Shown piece after piece: positions 55,053 to 64,000 of a stretch of 64,000 bases of DNA. Source of the stretch: Enterobacter asburiae (GTDB lineage Bacteria > Pseudomonadota > Gammaproteobacteria > Enterobacterales > Enterobacteriaceae). The first letter of the stretch is position 1. Every line of letters begins with the position of its first letter. A program made the position numbers and the translations under genes. The notes beneath the pieces were generated by a model. It saw only the letters and a list, made by a program, of their open reading frames with translations. It made no database searches and was not told the origin of the DNA. The stretch covers positions 45,306 to 109,305 of the forward strand of contig NZ_JAKCMV010000024.1 in NCBI RefSeq assembly GCF_021440515.1. The letters run 5' to 3'.

Positions 55053-55670
55053 TCACACCTCCTTCGGGTTTGCCAGATAGCCGGTGGTGTCACCCGTCGG
55101 ACGGCTGTTGGCGTTAGGTTTAATCACAATGCTTGGTTTGGTGAAGTGCGCGGACGGCAGCGGCGCGACCGCCGCCAGCTGGCCGTGTTTTTTACGCAGC
55201 TCTTCAATCGGGCCGAAGTCCAGCGCGCGCAGCGGGCAGGACTCAACGCAGATCGGTTTTTTGCCGTCGGCCACGCGGGTGTGGCAGCCGTCGCACTTGG
55301 TCATGTGCCCTTTGGCTTCGTTGTACTGCGGCGCGCCGTACGGGCAGGCCATGTGGCAGTAGCGGCAGCCGATGCAGACATCTTCGTTCACCACCACAAA
55401 GCCGTCGTCGCGCTTGTGCATCGCCCCGCTCGGGCAGACCTTGGTACAGGCCGGATCTTCGCAGTGGTTGCAGGCAATCGACAGGTAATAGGCGAAGACG
55501 TTCTGATGCCAGACGCCGTTGTCCTCCTGCCAGTCGCCGCCCGCATATTCGTAAATACGGCGGAAGCTGACGTCCGGGGTTAAATCTTTGTAGTCCTTGC
55601 AGGCCAGTTCGCAGGTTTTGCAACCGGTGCAGCGGCTGGAATCAATAAAAAATCCATACTGGGTTGTCAT
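55053..55670 (-). CDS. dmsB: DMSO reductase iron-sulfur subunit DmsB
   Basis: Electron-transfer subunit with four 4Fe-4S clusters, linking DmsC to the molybdenum subunit DmsA. It has 205 residues, the E. coli length. Four cysteine groups are visible: CTGCKTCELAC, CNHCEDPACTKVCP, CIGCRYCHMACPY and CDGC with a later CVESCP. It has no signal peptide of its own, consistent with co-export with DmsA by the Tat system. 10 bp after dmsA. Confidence 0.97.
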   Translation of the reverse strand: MTTQYGFFIDSSRCTGCKTCELACKDYKDLTPDVSFRRIYEYAGGDWQEDNGVWHQNVFAYYLSIACNHCEDPACTKVCPSGAMHKRDDGFVVVNEDVCIGCRYCHMACPYGAPQYNEAKGHMTKCDGCHTRVADGKKPICVESCPLRALDFGPIEELRKKHGQLAAVAPLPSAHFTKPSIVIKPNANSRPTGDTTGYLANPKEV

Positions 55671-55680
55671 CGGTTACTCC

Positions 55681-58125
55681 TTACACCTTCTCAACCTGAA
55701 CGAGGTTCGTGTGGGACGGGTTGCCCTTCGCCAGCGGCGACGGACGCTGTGTGGTCAGCACGTTAATGCTGCCTGCCTGGTCGATGCGGTTTGCATCCGG
55801 GTTATACCAGGCCCCTTCCCCCAGCGCGACAACGCCAGGCATCATGCGCGGTGTGACTTTGGCTTCGATATGCACTTCGCCACGGCCGTTGAAGATGCGT
55901 ACGCGATCGCCATTGGCAATGCCGCGCGCTTTCGCATCCATCGGGTTGATCCACATCTCCTGACGACACGAGGCTTTCAGCACGTCGACGTTGCCGTAGG
56001 TGGAGTGAACGCGCGCCTTGTAGTGGAAACCGGTCAATTGCAGCGGGAATTTCGCCGCCAGCGGATCGTTGTAGTTTTCGAAGCCCGGCGTGTAGATTGG
56101 CAGCGGATCGATAACATCCCCTTCCGGCAGCTCCCAGGTCGCCGCGATTTTCGCCAGCGCTTCGGAGTAAATTTCGATTTTGCCCGACGGGGTGGTCAGC
56201 GGATTGGCGTGCGGATCCTCACGGAAGGCTTTATAGGCAACATGATGCCCTTCCGGATCGCGCTGTTTGTAAATACCCTGCTTGCGGAAGGTATCGAAAT
56301 CAGGCAGACCGGGGATCTTCTCGCGGGAAAGTTCATGCAGATGGCGCATCCACTCTTCCTGGGTACGCCCTTCGGTAAACTGCTGTTCAACCCCAAGACG
56401 CTTCGCCAGCTCGGTGGTCATCTCATAGATGGTTTTGCACTCGAAGCGTGGTTTGATGGCCTGGTCAGTAAAGATCACGTAGGACATGTTGCCGCAGGAG
56501 GCATCCAGCGCGAAGTCCATCTGCTCGGACGCGGTGCAGTCCGGCAACAGGATGTCGGCATATTTCGCCGACGAGGTCATGTGGCAATCAATCACCACAA
56601 TCATCTCGCACTTCTTGTCGTCCTGAAGGATCTCATGGGTGCGGTTGATTTCGGAGTGCTGGTTGATGAGGCAGTTACCGGCATAGTTCCAGATCATCTT
56701 GATCGGCACATCCAGCTTATCTTTACCGCGCACGCCATCGCGCAGAGCGGTCATTTCCGGGCCGCGCTCAATGGCGTCGGTCCACATAAACATGGAGATG
56801 CTGGTCTGAACCGGGTTGTCCAGCGTCGGCATACGTTCAAACGGCAGGGAGTACGACCCTTCACGCGCGCCGCTGTTGCCGCCGTGGATCCCCACGTTGC
56901 CGGTCAGAATGGAGAGCATGGAAATCGAACGCGTCGCAATTTCACCGTTAGCGTGGCGCTGCGGTCCCCAGCCCTGGCTGATATAGGCCGGTTTTGCCGA
57001 GCCAATTTCACGCGCCAGCTGAACGATACGCTCAACCGGGATCCCGGTGATGGTTGATGCCCACTCCGGCGTTTTCGCCACGCCATCGCTGCCCTGACCG
57101 AGGATATAGGCCTTGTAGTGCCCGTTTGCAGGCGCGCTGGCCGGCAGGGTTTTCTCGTCATAGCCGACGCAGTATTTATCGAGGAAAGGCTGGTCAACGA
57201 GGTTTTCGGTGATCATCACCCACGCCAGAGCATTTACCAGCGCGGCATCGGTGCCCGGACGGATTGGGATCCACTCGTCTTCGCGACCGGCCCCGGTATC
57301 GGTGTAGCGCGGATCGATAATGATCATGCGCGCGTTGGATTTCGCACGCGCCTGTTCGAGATAGTAAGTCACCCCGCCGCCGCTCATGCGGGTTTCTCCA
57401 GGGTTGTTACCGAACAGCACCACCAGCTTACTGTTTTCGATATCGGACGGGCTGTTGCCGTCTGCCCAGCCGCCGTAGGTGTAATTCAGGCCCTCGGCAA
57501 TCTGTGCGGAAGAGTAATCACCGTAGTGATTCAGATAACCGCCGCAGCAGTTCATCAGACGGGCAACCAGCGTTTTTCCCGGCGGCCATGAGCGGGTCAT
57601 GGTGCCGCCCAGCGTACCTGTACCGTAGTTGAGGTAGATAGACTCGTTGCCGTACTCTTTGATCAGCCGCTGCATGTTGGTGGAGATGATCTCGTAGGCT
57701 TCGTCCCAGCTGATACGCTCGAACTTTCCTTCCCCACGCTTGCCGACGCGCTTCATTGGATACTTGAGGCGATCCGGGTTATAGACGCGGCGGCGCATAG
57801 AGCGGCCACGCAGACAGGCGCGAACCTGGTGTAACCCTTCGTAGCTATCGTCCCCGGTATTATCGGTTTCGACATATTTGATCTCGCCATCCACCACATG
57901 CATACGCAGCGGGCAACGACTCCCACAGTTTACCGTACAGGCGCTCCACACTACGTTTTCCGGGGCCATGGCCGGGGACAGCGCGTCCGCCGCCGATGCC
58001 AGACGTGAAAAAGGTAAAGTGAACGCGCTGCTGGCAACGGCCAGTCCGCCAATTGCCGTGGTTTTCATCAACCCACGGCGAGTGACCTCGGCAGCCATTA
58101 ACGCTTCAGGCGCTTTGATTTTCAT
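55681..58125 (-). CDS. dmsA: Anaerobic DMSO reductase catalytic subunit DmsA
   Basis: Molybdopterin (bis-MGD) oxidoreductase that reduces dimethyl sulfoxide and amine N-oxides as terminal electron acceptors. It has 814 residues, the E. coli length. The twin-arginine signal TRRGLMKTT has R16-R17. The N-terminal cluster Cx3Cx3Cx32C is at C63, C67, C71 and C104. Molybdopterin-binding segments and a C-terminal cap with YTPGFENYND and LALGEGAW follow. First gene of dmsABC, with an FNR-like promoter upstream. Confidence 0.97.
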   Translation of the reverse strand: MKIKAPEALMAAEVTRRGLMKTTAIGGLAVASSAFTLPFSRLASAADALSPAMAPENVVWSACTVNCGSRCPLRMHVVDGEIKYVETDNTGDDSYEGLHQVRACLRGRSMRRRVYNPDRLKYPMKRVGKRGEGKFERISWDEAYEIISTNMQRLIKEYGNESIYLNYGTGTLGGTMTRSWPPGKTLVARLMNCCGGYLNHYGDYSSAQIAEGLNYTYGGWADGNSPSDIENSKLVVLFGNNPGETRMSGGGVTYYLEQARAKSNARMIIIDPRYTDTGAGREDEWIPIRPGTDAALVNALAWVMITENLVDQPFLDKYCVGYDEKTLPASAPANGHYKAYILGQGSDGVAKTPEWASTITGIPVERIVQLAREIGSAKPAYISQGWGPQRHANGEIATRSISMLSILTGNVGIHGGNSGAREGSYSLPFERMPTLDNPVQTSISMFMWTDAIERGPEMTALRDGVRGKDKLDVPIKMIWNYAGNCLINQHSEINRTHEILQDDKKCEMIVVIDCHMTSSAKYADILLPDCTASEQMDFALDASCGNMSYVIFTDQAIKPRFECKTIYEMTTELAKRLGVEQQFTEGRTQEEWMRHLHELSREKIPGLPDFDTFRKQGIYKQRDPEGHHVAYKAFREDPHANPLTTPSGKIEIYSEALAKIAATWELPEGDVIDPLPIYTPGFENYNDPLAAKFPLQLTGFHYKARVHSTYGNVDVLKASCRQEMWINPMDAKARGIANGDRVRIFNGRGEVHIEAKVTPRMMPGVVALGEGAWYNPDANRIDQAGSINVLTTQRPSPLAKGNPSHTNLVQVEKV

Positions 58126-58240
58126 AAAGACTCACTTTGGTTGCTCACAAAGAAAAGAGAGGCGGCACAGGCCGCTATGTAGTTTTATATATAACGAATT
58201 GCTTCGTTACTGGTCTTTTATGCTGACTTTCGTTCGGGGA

Positions 58241-58281
58241 GTATTACTACTTTGGAGGGAGGAGTTATTGCCTCGTGTCAA
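58241..58281 (-). promoter_or_regulatory. FNR-like site and -10 of dmsABC
   Basis: On the minus strand TTGACACGAGGCAA (58281-58268) resembles TTGAT-N4-ATCAA, with the left half-site at 4 of 5 and the right half-site weak (GGCAA). A -10 TAATAC lies at 58246-58241, spaced so that the FNR centre would be about -41.5. E. coli dmsA is FNR-activated with the same geometry. Heptamer-like TACTCCC segments nearby could be NarL sites. Confidence 0.55.
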
Positions 58282-58291
58282 AGCAGAGGCA

Positions 58292-58322
58292 TAAAAAAAG
58301 CGCCCAAAGGCGCTTTTTTTGT
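58292..58322 (-). terminator. Intrinsic terminator of serS
   Basis: Perfect 12-bp stem AAAAAAAGCGCC / GGCGCTTTTTTT with loop CAAA. It lies between the serS stop and the dmsA promoter. Confidence 0.9.
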
Positions 58323-58336
58323 TTTAGGGCAAACTA

Positions 58337-59650
<1,314 letters not shown>

Positions 59651-59720
59651 TTAAATAGGAAATGTGGCCACAGCCTGCGGCCACAAAGATACAATTGCAA
59701 ACATTACCGCAACGATCGCG

Positions 59721-61064
59721 CTAACGATAGCGTTTTATAGGGCTATTTTGATCCTGTCCGGCAAGCCAGGTGAGCTTTTCACCAATCTTGCCCTCAAGAC
59801 CTCTGTTTGTCGGGTGATAATAGCGAGTTTGTGCCATTTCCTGCGGGAAATACTCCTCCCCGGCAGCATAGGCGTTGGGCTCATCATGGGCATAGCGATA
59901 TTCCTGCCCATAGCCCATCTCTTTCATCAGTTTGGTCGGCGCATTGCGCAAGTGGACCGGTACGTCGTAATCCGGGCGTTCGCGCGCATCGGCCATCGCC
60001 GCTTTAAAGGCGGTATAAACAGCGTTACTTTTTGGCGCACAGGCCAGGTAGACAATCGCCTGAGCGATAGCTCGCTCGCCCTCCGCTGGCCCCACGCGGG
60101 TGAAACAATCCCAGGCAGAAATTGCCACCTGCATCGCGCGCGGATCGGCATTGCCTACGTCTTCTGACGCAATCGCCAGACAGCGGCGCGCGACGTAAAG
60201 AGGGTCGCCACCTGCGCTGATAATGCGCGCATACCAGTAGAGTGCGGCATCGGGTGCGCTGCCGCGAACGGATTTGTGCAGCGCGGAGATCAGGTCGTAA
60301 AAGCGGTCGCCTTTGTTATCAAAGCGCGCGCTACGCTCCCCGGCAATCTCGGTGAGCAGTTCCGGTTTCAGCACCCGCTTGCCCGACGCATCAATTTCAG
60401 CCATGTCGGCCATCATTTCCAGCGTGTTAAGTGCCCGACGCGCATCGCCATTCACCAGTTCGGCAATGGCAAGACGGGTTTCGTCCGGCAGAACGATATC
60501 CTGCCCACCGTAGCCACGCGCCTTATCCTCCATCGCCTGAGTGAGGACCTTTTCGATATCCTCAGTGGTCAGCGATTTGAGTAAGTACACGCGCGCACGG
60601 GACAGCAGTGCGGAATTGAGTTCAAAAGAGGGATTCTCGGTCGTCGCACCGATAAAAAAGATCGTGCCGTCTTCAATATGCGGCAGGAAGGCATCCTGCT
60701 GGCTCTTATTGAAACGGTGGACTTCGTCAACGAACAGGATGGTTCGGCGTCCGGCATTGCGATTCTGACGCGCACGTTCAATCGCTTCGCGGATCTCCTT
60801 TACGCCCGACGTCACCGCTGAAATACGTTCTACGTCGGCATTCGCATAGCGGGCAATGACTTCGGCAAGGGTGGTTTTACCGGTACCGGGTGGGCCCCAG
60901 AGGATCATGGAGTGCAGATGCCCGGCCTCAATGGCGCGCGGCAAGGGCTTACCCGCAGCCAGCAGGTGTTGCTGACCGATGTACTGCGCTAAATTTTCTG
61001 GCCGCATACGAGCGGCCAGAGGTTGAAACGCGTTATCTGAAAAATCGAGCGACAGGTTGCTCAC
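59721..61064 (-). CDS. rarA: Replication-associated recombination ATPase RarA (MgsA)
   Basis: AAA+ ATPase related to clamp loaders and eukaryotic WRNIP1, acting at stalled replication forks. It has 447 residues, as in E. coli. Walker [10 protein letters not shown] is at 57-65 and Walker [12 protein letters not shown] near 110; sensor-1 and the C-terminal tetramerisation part are present. It starts 9 bp after lolA, so it is co-transcribed with it (lolA-rarA). Confidence 0.96.
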   Translation of the reverse strand: MSNLSLDFSDNAFQPLAARMRPENLAQYIGQQHLLAAGKPLPRAIEAGHLHSMILWGPPGTGKTTLAEVIARYANADVERISAVTSGVKEIREAIERARQNRNAGRRTILFVDEVHRFNKSQQDAFLPHIEDGTIFFIGATTENPSFELNSALLSRARVYLLKSLTTEDIEKVLTQAMEDKARGYGGQDIVLPDETRLAIAELVNGDARRALNTLEMMADMAEIDASGKRVLKPELLTEIAGERSARFDNKGDRFYDLISALHKSVRGSAPDAALYWYARIISAGGDPLYVARRCLAIASEDVGNADPRAMQVAISAWDCFTRVGPAEGERAIAQAIVYLACAPKSNAVYTAFKAAMADARERPDYDVPVHLRNAPTKLMKEMGYGQEYRYAHDEPNAYAAGEEYFPQEMAQTRYYHPTNRGLEGKIGEKLTWLAGQDQNSPIKRYR

Positions 61065-61073
61065 TCATGCCTC

Positions 61074-61685
61074 TTACTTACGTTGGTCGTCCACCGTTAC
61101 GCCCTGCGGCGGGGTAAAGGTGAATTTCGATGCGTCAACGGCGCCGTTTTGCTGAGTCTTCAGCTGATAGCTGCTGCGCTGGTCGTCTTGCTCAACCGCA
61201 CCGAACTGATTAATGGTCCCGTTGCTGCTCACATTGATGGTGAACTGCTTCAGATTGCCGTTGCCGCTCTTCGGCGTCAGGACAAATTCATCACCGTTTT
61301 GTTTGATGTTGTACTGCTGCCAGTCGCTGGACTGGTTGCGGGCGATCAGCATAAACGGCGTGTTGCTGGTGGCATCTTTCAGCCAGGTTGCGGTGGCCTG
61401 CTCAACGAACGGGTTGAAGAACCACAGCGTTTTACCGTCAGACACCAGGATGCTTTCATCCGGCTGCGTCATGTGCCAGTTAAACAGATTTGGGCGTTTA
61501 ACCCACAAATCCCCCTGACCTTCCTGCACCGCGTTGCCGCTACCGTCGGTCACTTTCTGCGTGAAGCTTGCGTGGAAGCTGCTTACTTTATCCAGTCGGC
61601 TTTTAAGGTCGCTGGCTGCATCAGCCCAGACGCTGCTGGCAACAAAGCTGGTCAGTAATGCACAGGCGATGGCGAATTTTTTCAT
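61074..61685 (-). CDS. lolA: Outer-membrane lipoprotein carrier protein LolA
   Basis: Periplasmic chaperone that carries mature lipoproteins from LolCDE to LolB. It has 203 residues. The signal peptide [21 protein letters not shown] is cleaved before DAASDLKS. The mature protein is an open beta-barrel with conserved RPNLFNWH and GVTVDDQRK at the end. Gene order ftsK-lolA-rarA-serS is that of E. coli. Confidence 0.97.
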   Translation of the reverse strand: MKKFAIACALLTSFVASSVWADAASDLKSRLDKVSSFHASFTQKVTDGSGNAVQEGQGDLWVKRPNLFNWHMTQPDESILVSDGKTLWFFNPFVEQATATWLKDATSNTPFMLIARNQSSDWQQYNIKQNGDEFVLTPKSGNGNLKQFTINVSSNGTINQFGAVEQDDQRSSYQLKTQQNGAVDASKFTFTPPQGVTVDDQRK

Positions 61686-61814
61686 TGTTATTCCTTAAAA
61701 TACGTCGTCCCAATATGGGGGTTCCGTTTTCTATTCTGGACCTGCCCGAAGGCAGGCGACAGAAGAAAATGCTTAATTTTTGTTGTTTTACCCAACTTTG
61801 CAATCGCTGAAAGG

Positions 61815-64000
61815 TTATTCAAACGGCGGTGGCGCAAGCACTTCGCGGTTACCGTTATGACCTTGTTCGCTCACGATACCCTGGGCTTCCATCTGCTCGA
61901 TGATGCGCGCCGCACGGTTATAGCCGATACGGAACTGACGCTGAACGCCGGAAATGGACGCTTTACGTTTTTCAGTGACAAAGTTAACCGCCTGATCGAA
62001 TAACGGATCCAGCTCTTCGCCACCGTCAAACCCACCGCCGCCACCTTCGCTTTCGGTGTCGCTGGTGATGCCGTCGACGTACTGCGGACGACCGCGCGCT
62101 TTCCAGTCCTGAACGACTGCGTGAACTTCTTCATCGCGAACAAACGCACCGTGAACACGCACCGGCGAAGTGGAGTTCGGGCCGGAGTAGAGCATATCAC
62201 CCATCCCCAGCAGCGACTCTGCACCGCCCTGGTCGAGAATAGTACGGGAGTCAATTTTGCTCGATACGGTAAAGGCGATACGGGTTGGGATGTTCGCTTT
62301 AATCAGACCCGTAATAACGTCCACAGACGGACGCTGCGTCGCCAGCACAAGGTGAATACCTGCCGCACGGGCTTTCTGTGCCAGACGCGCAATCAGCTCT
62401 TCAACCTTCTTACCTACGGTCATCATCAGGTCGGCGAATTCATCCACCAGTACAACGATGTAAGGCAGTTTTTCCAGTACCGGATGCTGGGCATCCATGC
62501 TGTCACCCGGCTTCCAGTAAGGATCCGGAATCGGACGCCCCATACGCACCGCTTCGGCAATTTTCTCGTTATAACCGGCAAGGTTACGCACGCCCAGCGC
62601 CGACATCAGCTTGTAGCGACGCTCCATCTCGTTGACGCTCCAGCGCAGGGCGTTGGCAGCATCTTTCATGTCGGTAACTACTTCCGTAAGCAGATGCGGG
62701 ATACCTTCGTAGACGGAGAGTTCCAGCATTTTCGGGTCGATCATGATGAAACGCACATCTTCCGGCTGTGCTTTATAGAGCATACTCAGGATCATGGCGT
62801 TCACGCCGACCGATTTACCTGAGCCGGTCGTACCCGCAACCAGCAGGTGCGGCATTTTCGCGAGATCGGCAACCACAGGGTCGCCTGCAATATCCTTACC
62901 CAGCACCACGGTAAGCGGGGATGGATTTTCGCGGAACTTGGCGTTATCCAGCACTTCACGCAGGTAGACGGTCTGGCGCTTCTTATTCGGCAGCTCAAGG
63001 CCTACATAAGGTTTGCCAGGAATGACTTCTACCACACGCACCGCTACCGTAGACAGGGAACGCGCCAGGTCACGGGACAGGTTTGAAATACGCGCGGCTT
63101 TTACGCCCGGCGCAAGGTTCAGCTCGAAACGCGTGATTACCGGACCTGGAGAGTAGTTCACAACATCCGCTTTAATACGGAAATCGGCCAGACGGGCTTC
63201 AACCAGACGCGCCATTTGCTCCAGCGCAAAAGTGTCTACCGGCTCGACTTCTGACGGCGGCGGCGTTAGCAGATCCAGCGACGGCAGCGGCGTGCTTGGT
63301 CGCTGAAGCGGACGGCTGTCACCATTTCGCATCAGCAGCGGGTGGATAAGGCTTTCCTGCGGCTGAGCCGGTGGCTGCTGGAACTGCGGCGGCTGTTGAG
63401 GCTGCTGCGGTTGCGCGTAAGTCTGCTGAACAGGCTGTTGCTGCTGTGGCTGTGCGTACGCCTGAGGCGCTGGCTGCTGACGAACGGGTTCCGCTTCCGG
63501 CATCACGCTCGGGGTGAATAACGGCTCGCTTGGGCCATCATCAACCAGATCTTTCATTGGCGAGAATTCGAAATCTGACAGCGAGAACGGGCTTGCGCCC
63601 GCAGGCTGTTCACCGGAATAGCGCTGCTGCTGCGTTGCCGCGAACTGGCGGGCCAGCTCGGCCTCGGCCGCGTCGTCTTCATCAACCTGAGCATGATGCG
63701 GCTGAACGTCATGATGCTGCTCTTCGCCGTAGCGTTGCTGCTGTTGCGCCGCAAACTGGCGAGCGAGTTCATCCTGATGAAGTTCTTCCGCCTCGTCCTC
63801 ATACCCGGCCTCACGCGCCTTCTCCTCTGCCATACGCTGGGAAGGCAGCTTGATGCCGTAAGAGGCAAGCTCGCGGCGCGTCGGCACGCGAACGCGATTA
63901 GGGCGCGGTAGCGTTGGGCCAATCCCTTCTTTTACCTGAGGACGCGGCGCACCGCTGGTGGCAAGGCTAAAGACCGGTGCCGCTGCGGCTGCCGCAGCCG
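61815..64000 (-). CDS. ftsK: DNA translocase FtsK (5' part outside window)
   Basis: Septal hexameric DNA pump that moves the chromosome and activates XerCD at dif. Only the linker and C-terminal motor are visible; the N-terminal membrane domain lies beyond the right edge and the frame is open to base 64000. From that edge the linker has a poly-Ala run, the [13 protein letters not shown] repeats and a P/Q-rich block. The motor has Walker [11 protein letters not shown] (near 62,830) and Walker [13 protein letters not shown] (near 62,440). The winged-helix gamma domain at the end ([17 protein letters not shown]) reads KOPS. It is 129 bp before lolA. Confidence 0.96.
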   Translation of the reverse strand, partial: AAAAAAAPVFSLATSGAPRPQVKEGIGPTLPRPNRVRVPTRRELASYGIKLPSQRMAEEKAREAGYEDEAEELHQDELARQFAAQQQQRYGEEQHHDVQPHHAQVDEDDAAEAELARQFAATQQQRYSGEQPAGASPFSLSDFEFSPMKDLVDDGPSEPLFTPSVMPEAEPVRQQPAPQAYAQPQQQQPVQQTYAQPQQPQQPPQFQQPPAQPQESLIHPLLMRNGDSRPLQRPSTPLPSLDLLTPPPSEVEPVDTFALEQMARLVEARLADFRIKADVVNYSPGPVITRFELNLAPGVKAARISNLSRDLARSLSTVAVRVVEVIPGKPYVGLELPNKKRQTVYLREVLDNAKFRENPSPLTVVLGKDIAGDPVVADLAKMPHLLVAGTTGSGKSVGVNAMILSMLYKAQPEDVRFIMIDPKMLELSVYEGIPHLLTEVVTDMKDAANALRWSVNEMERRYKLMSALGVRNLAGYNEKIAEAVRMGRPIPDPYWKPGDSMDAQHPVLEKLPYIVVLVDEFADLMMTVGKKVEELIARLAQKARAAGIHLVLATQRPSVDVITGLIKANIPTRIAFTVSSKIDSRTILDQGGAESLLGMGDMLYSGPNSTSPVRVHGAFVRDEEVHAVVQDWKARGRPQYVDGITSDTESEGGGGGFDGGEELDPLFDQAVNFVTEKRKASISGVQRQFRIGYNRAARIIEQMEAQGIVSEQGHNGNREVLAPPPFE

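Noticed and set aside
55597..57057. 486-codon open frame opposite dmsA
   Set aside because: Shadow of dmsA/dmsB codon bias. dmsA has every expected motif, and the antisense product has no recognisable domain.

Overview
This 64 kb window is a stretch of enterobacterial core chromosome. Nearly every protein matches an Escherichia coli K-12 counterpart almost end to end and in K-12 gene order, read in the reverse orientation: ftsK-lolA-rarA-serS-dmsABC at the right end, rlmL-uup at the left. The high-GC codon use, the long-loop OmpF-type porin and a 'CCCTCACCCC...' REP-like palindrome after ssuB suggest Enterobacter or a close relative (Lelliottia, Leclercia, Klebsiella group). The genus is an inference from memory, not a measured result.

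Layout. 1-5.5 kb: uup (3' part missing), rlmL, ycbX, zapC, pyrD (RNA methylation, Moco-type oxidoreductase, cell division, pyrimidine synthesis). 5.8-10 kb: ssuEADCB, uptake and desulfonation of alkanesulfonates. 10-19 kb: pepN, pncB, asnS, ompF, aspC, with a NadR-type operator before pncB and the conserved OmpR/MicF leader before ompF. 19-22 kb: gloC, mepK and ldtD, where mepK and ldtD cut and make 3-3 peptidoglycan cross-links. 22-29.6 kb: cmoM-mukF-mukE-mukB, chromosome condensation. 29.7-31.4 kb: elyC and the kinase-fold gene ycbJ, convergent and overlapping. 31.5-41.9 kb: kdsB, ycaR, ycaQ, lpxK, msbA, comEC/ycaI, ihfB, rpsA, cmk (lipid A/Kdo supply and export, crosslink repair, translation). 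42-45.5 kb: ycaL, aroA, serC. 45.6-52.7 kb: ycaP, ycaO, then the anaerobic focA-pflB and pflA. 52.8-58.1 kb: ycaD and dmsABC (DMSO respiration). 58.3-64 kb: serS, rarA, lolA and the C-terminal part of ftsK, cut by the window end.

Two anaerobic blocks lie close together: pyruvate formate-lyase with its activase and formate channel, and DMSO reductase. Both have FNR-like sites about 41.5 bp before a plausible start point. Envelope work (LpxK, MsbA, KdsB, LolA, LdtD, MepK, ElyC, OmpF, YcaL) and chromosome work (MukBEF, FtsK, IHF-beta, RarA, YcaQ) are the other main themes.

I found no tRNA, rRNA, CRISPR array, prophage, transposase, toxin-antitoxin pair or defence island. No gene looks broken. 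The only two gene-free stretches over 300 bp are the regulatory regions before ompF and focA. I do not see an undescribed multi-gene system here. The items most worth a second look are the family-level pseudokinase YcbJ, the LdtD/MepK pair with a Cpx-like box, the altered OmpF constriction and external loops, and several palindromes in promoter regions.
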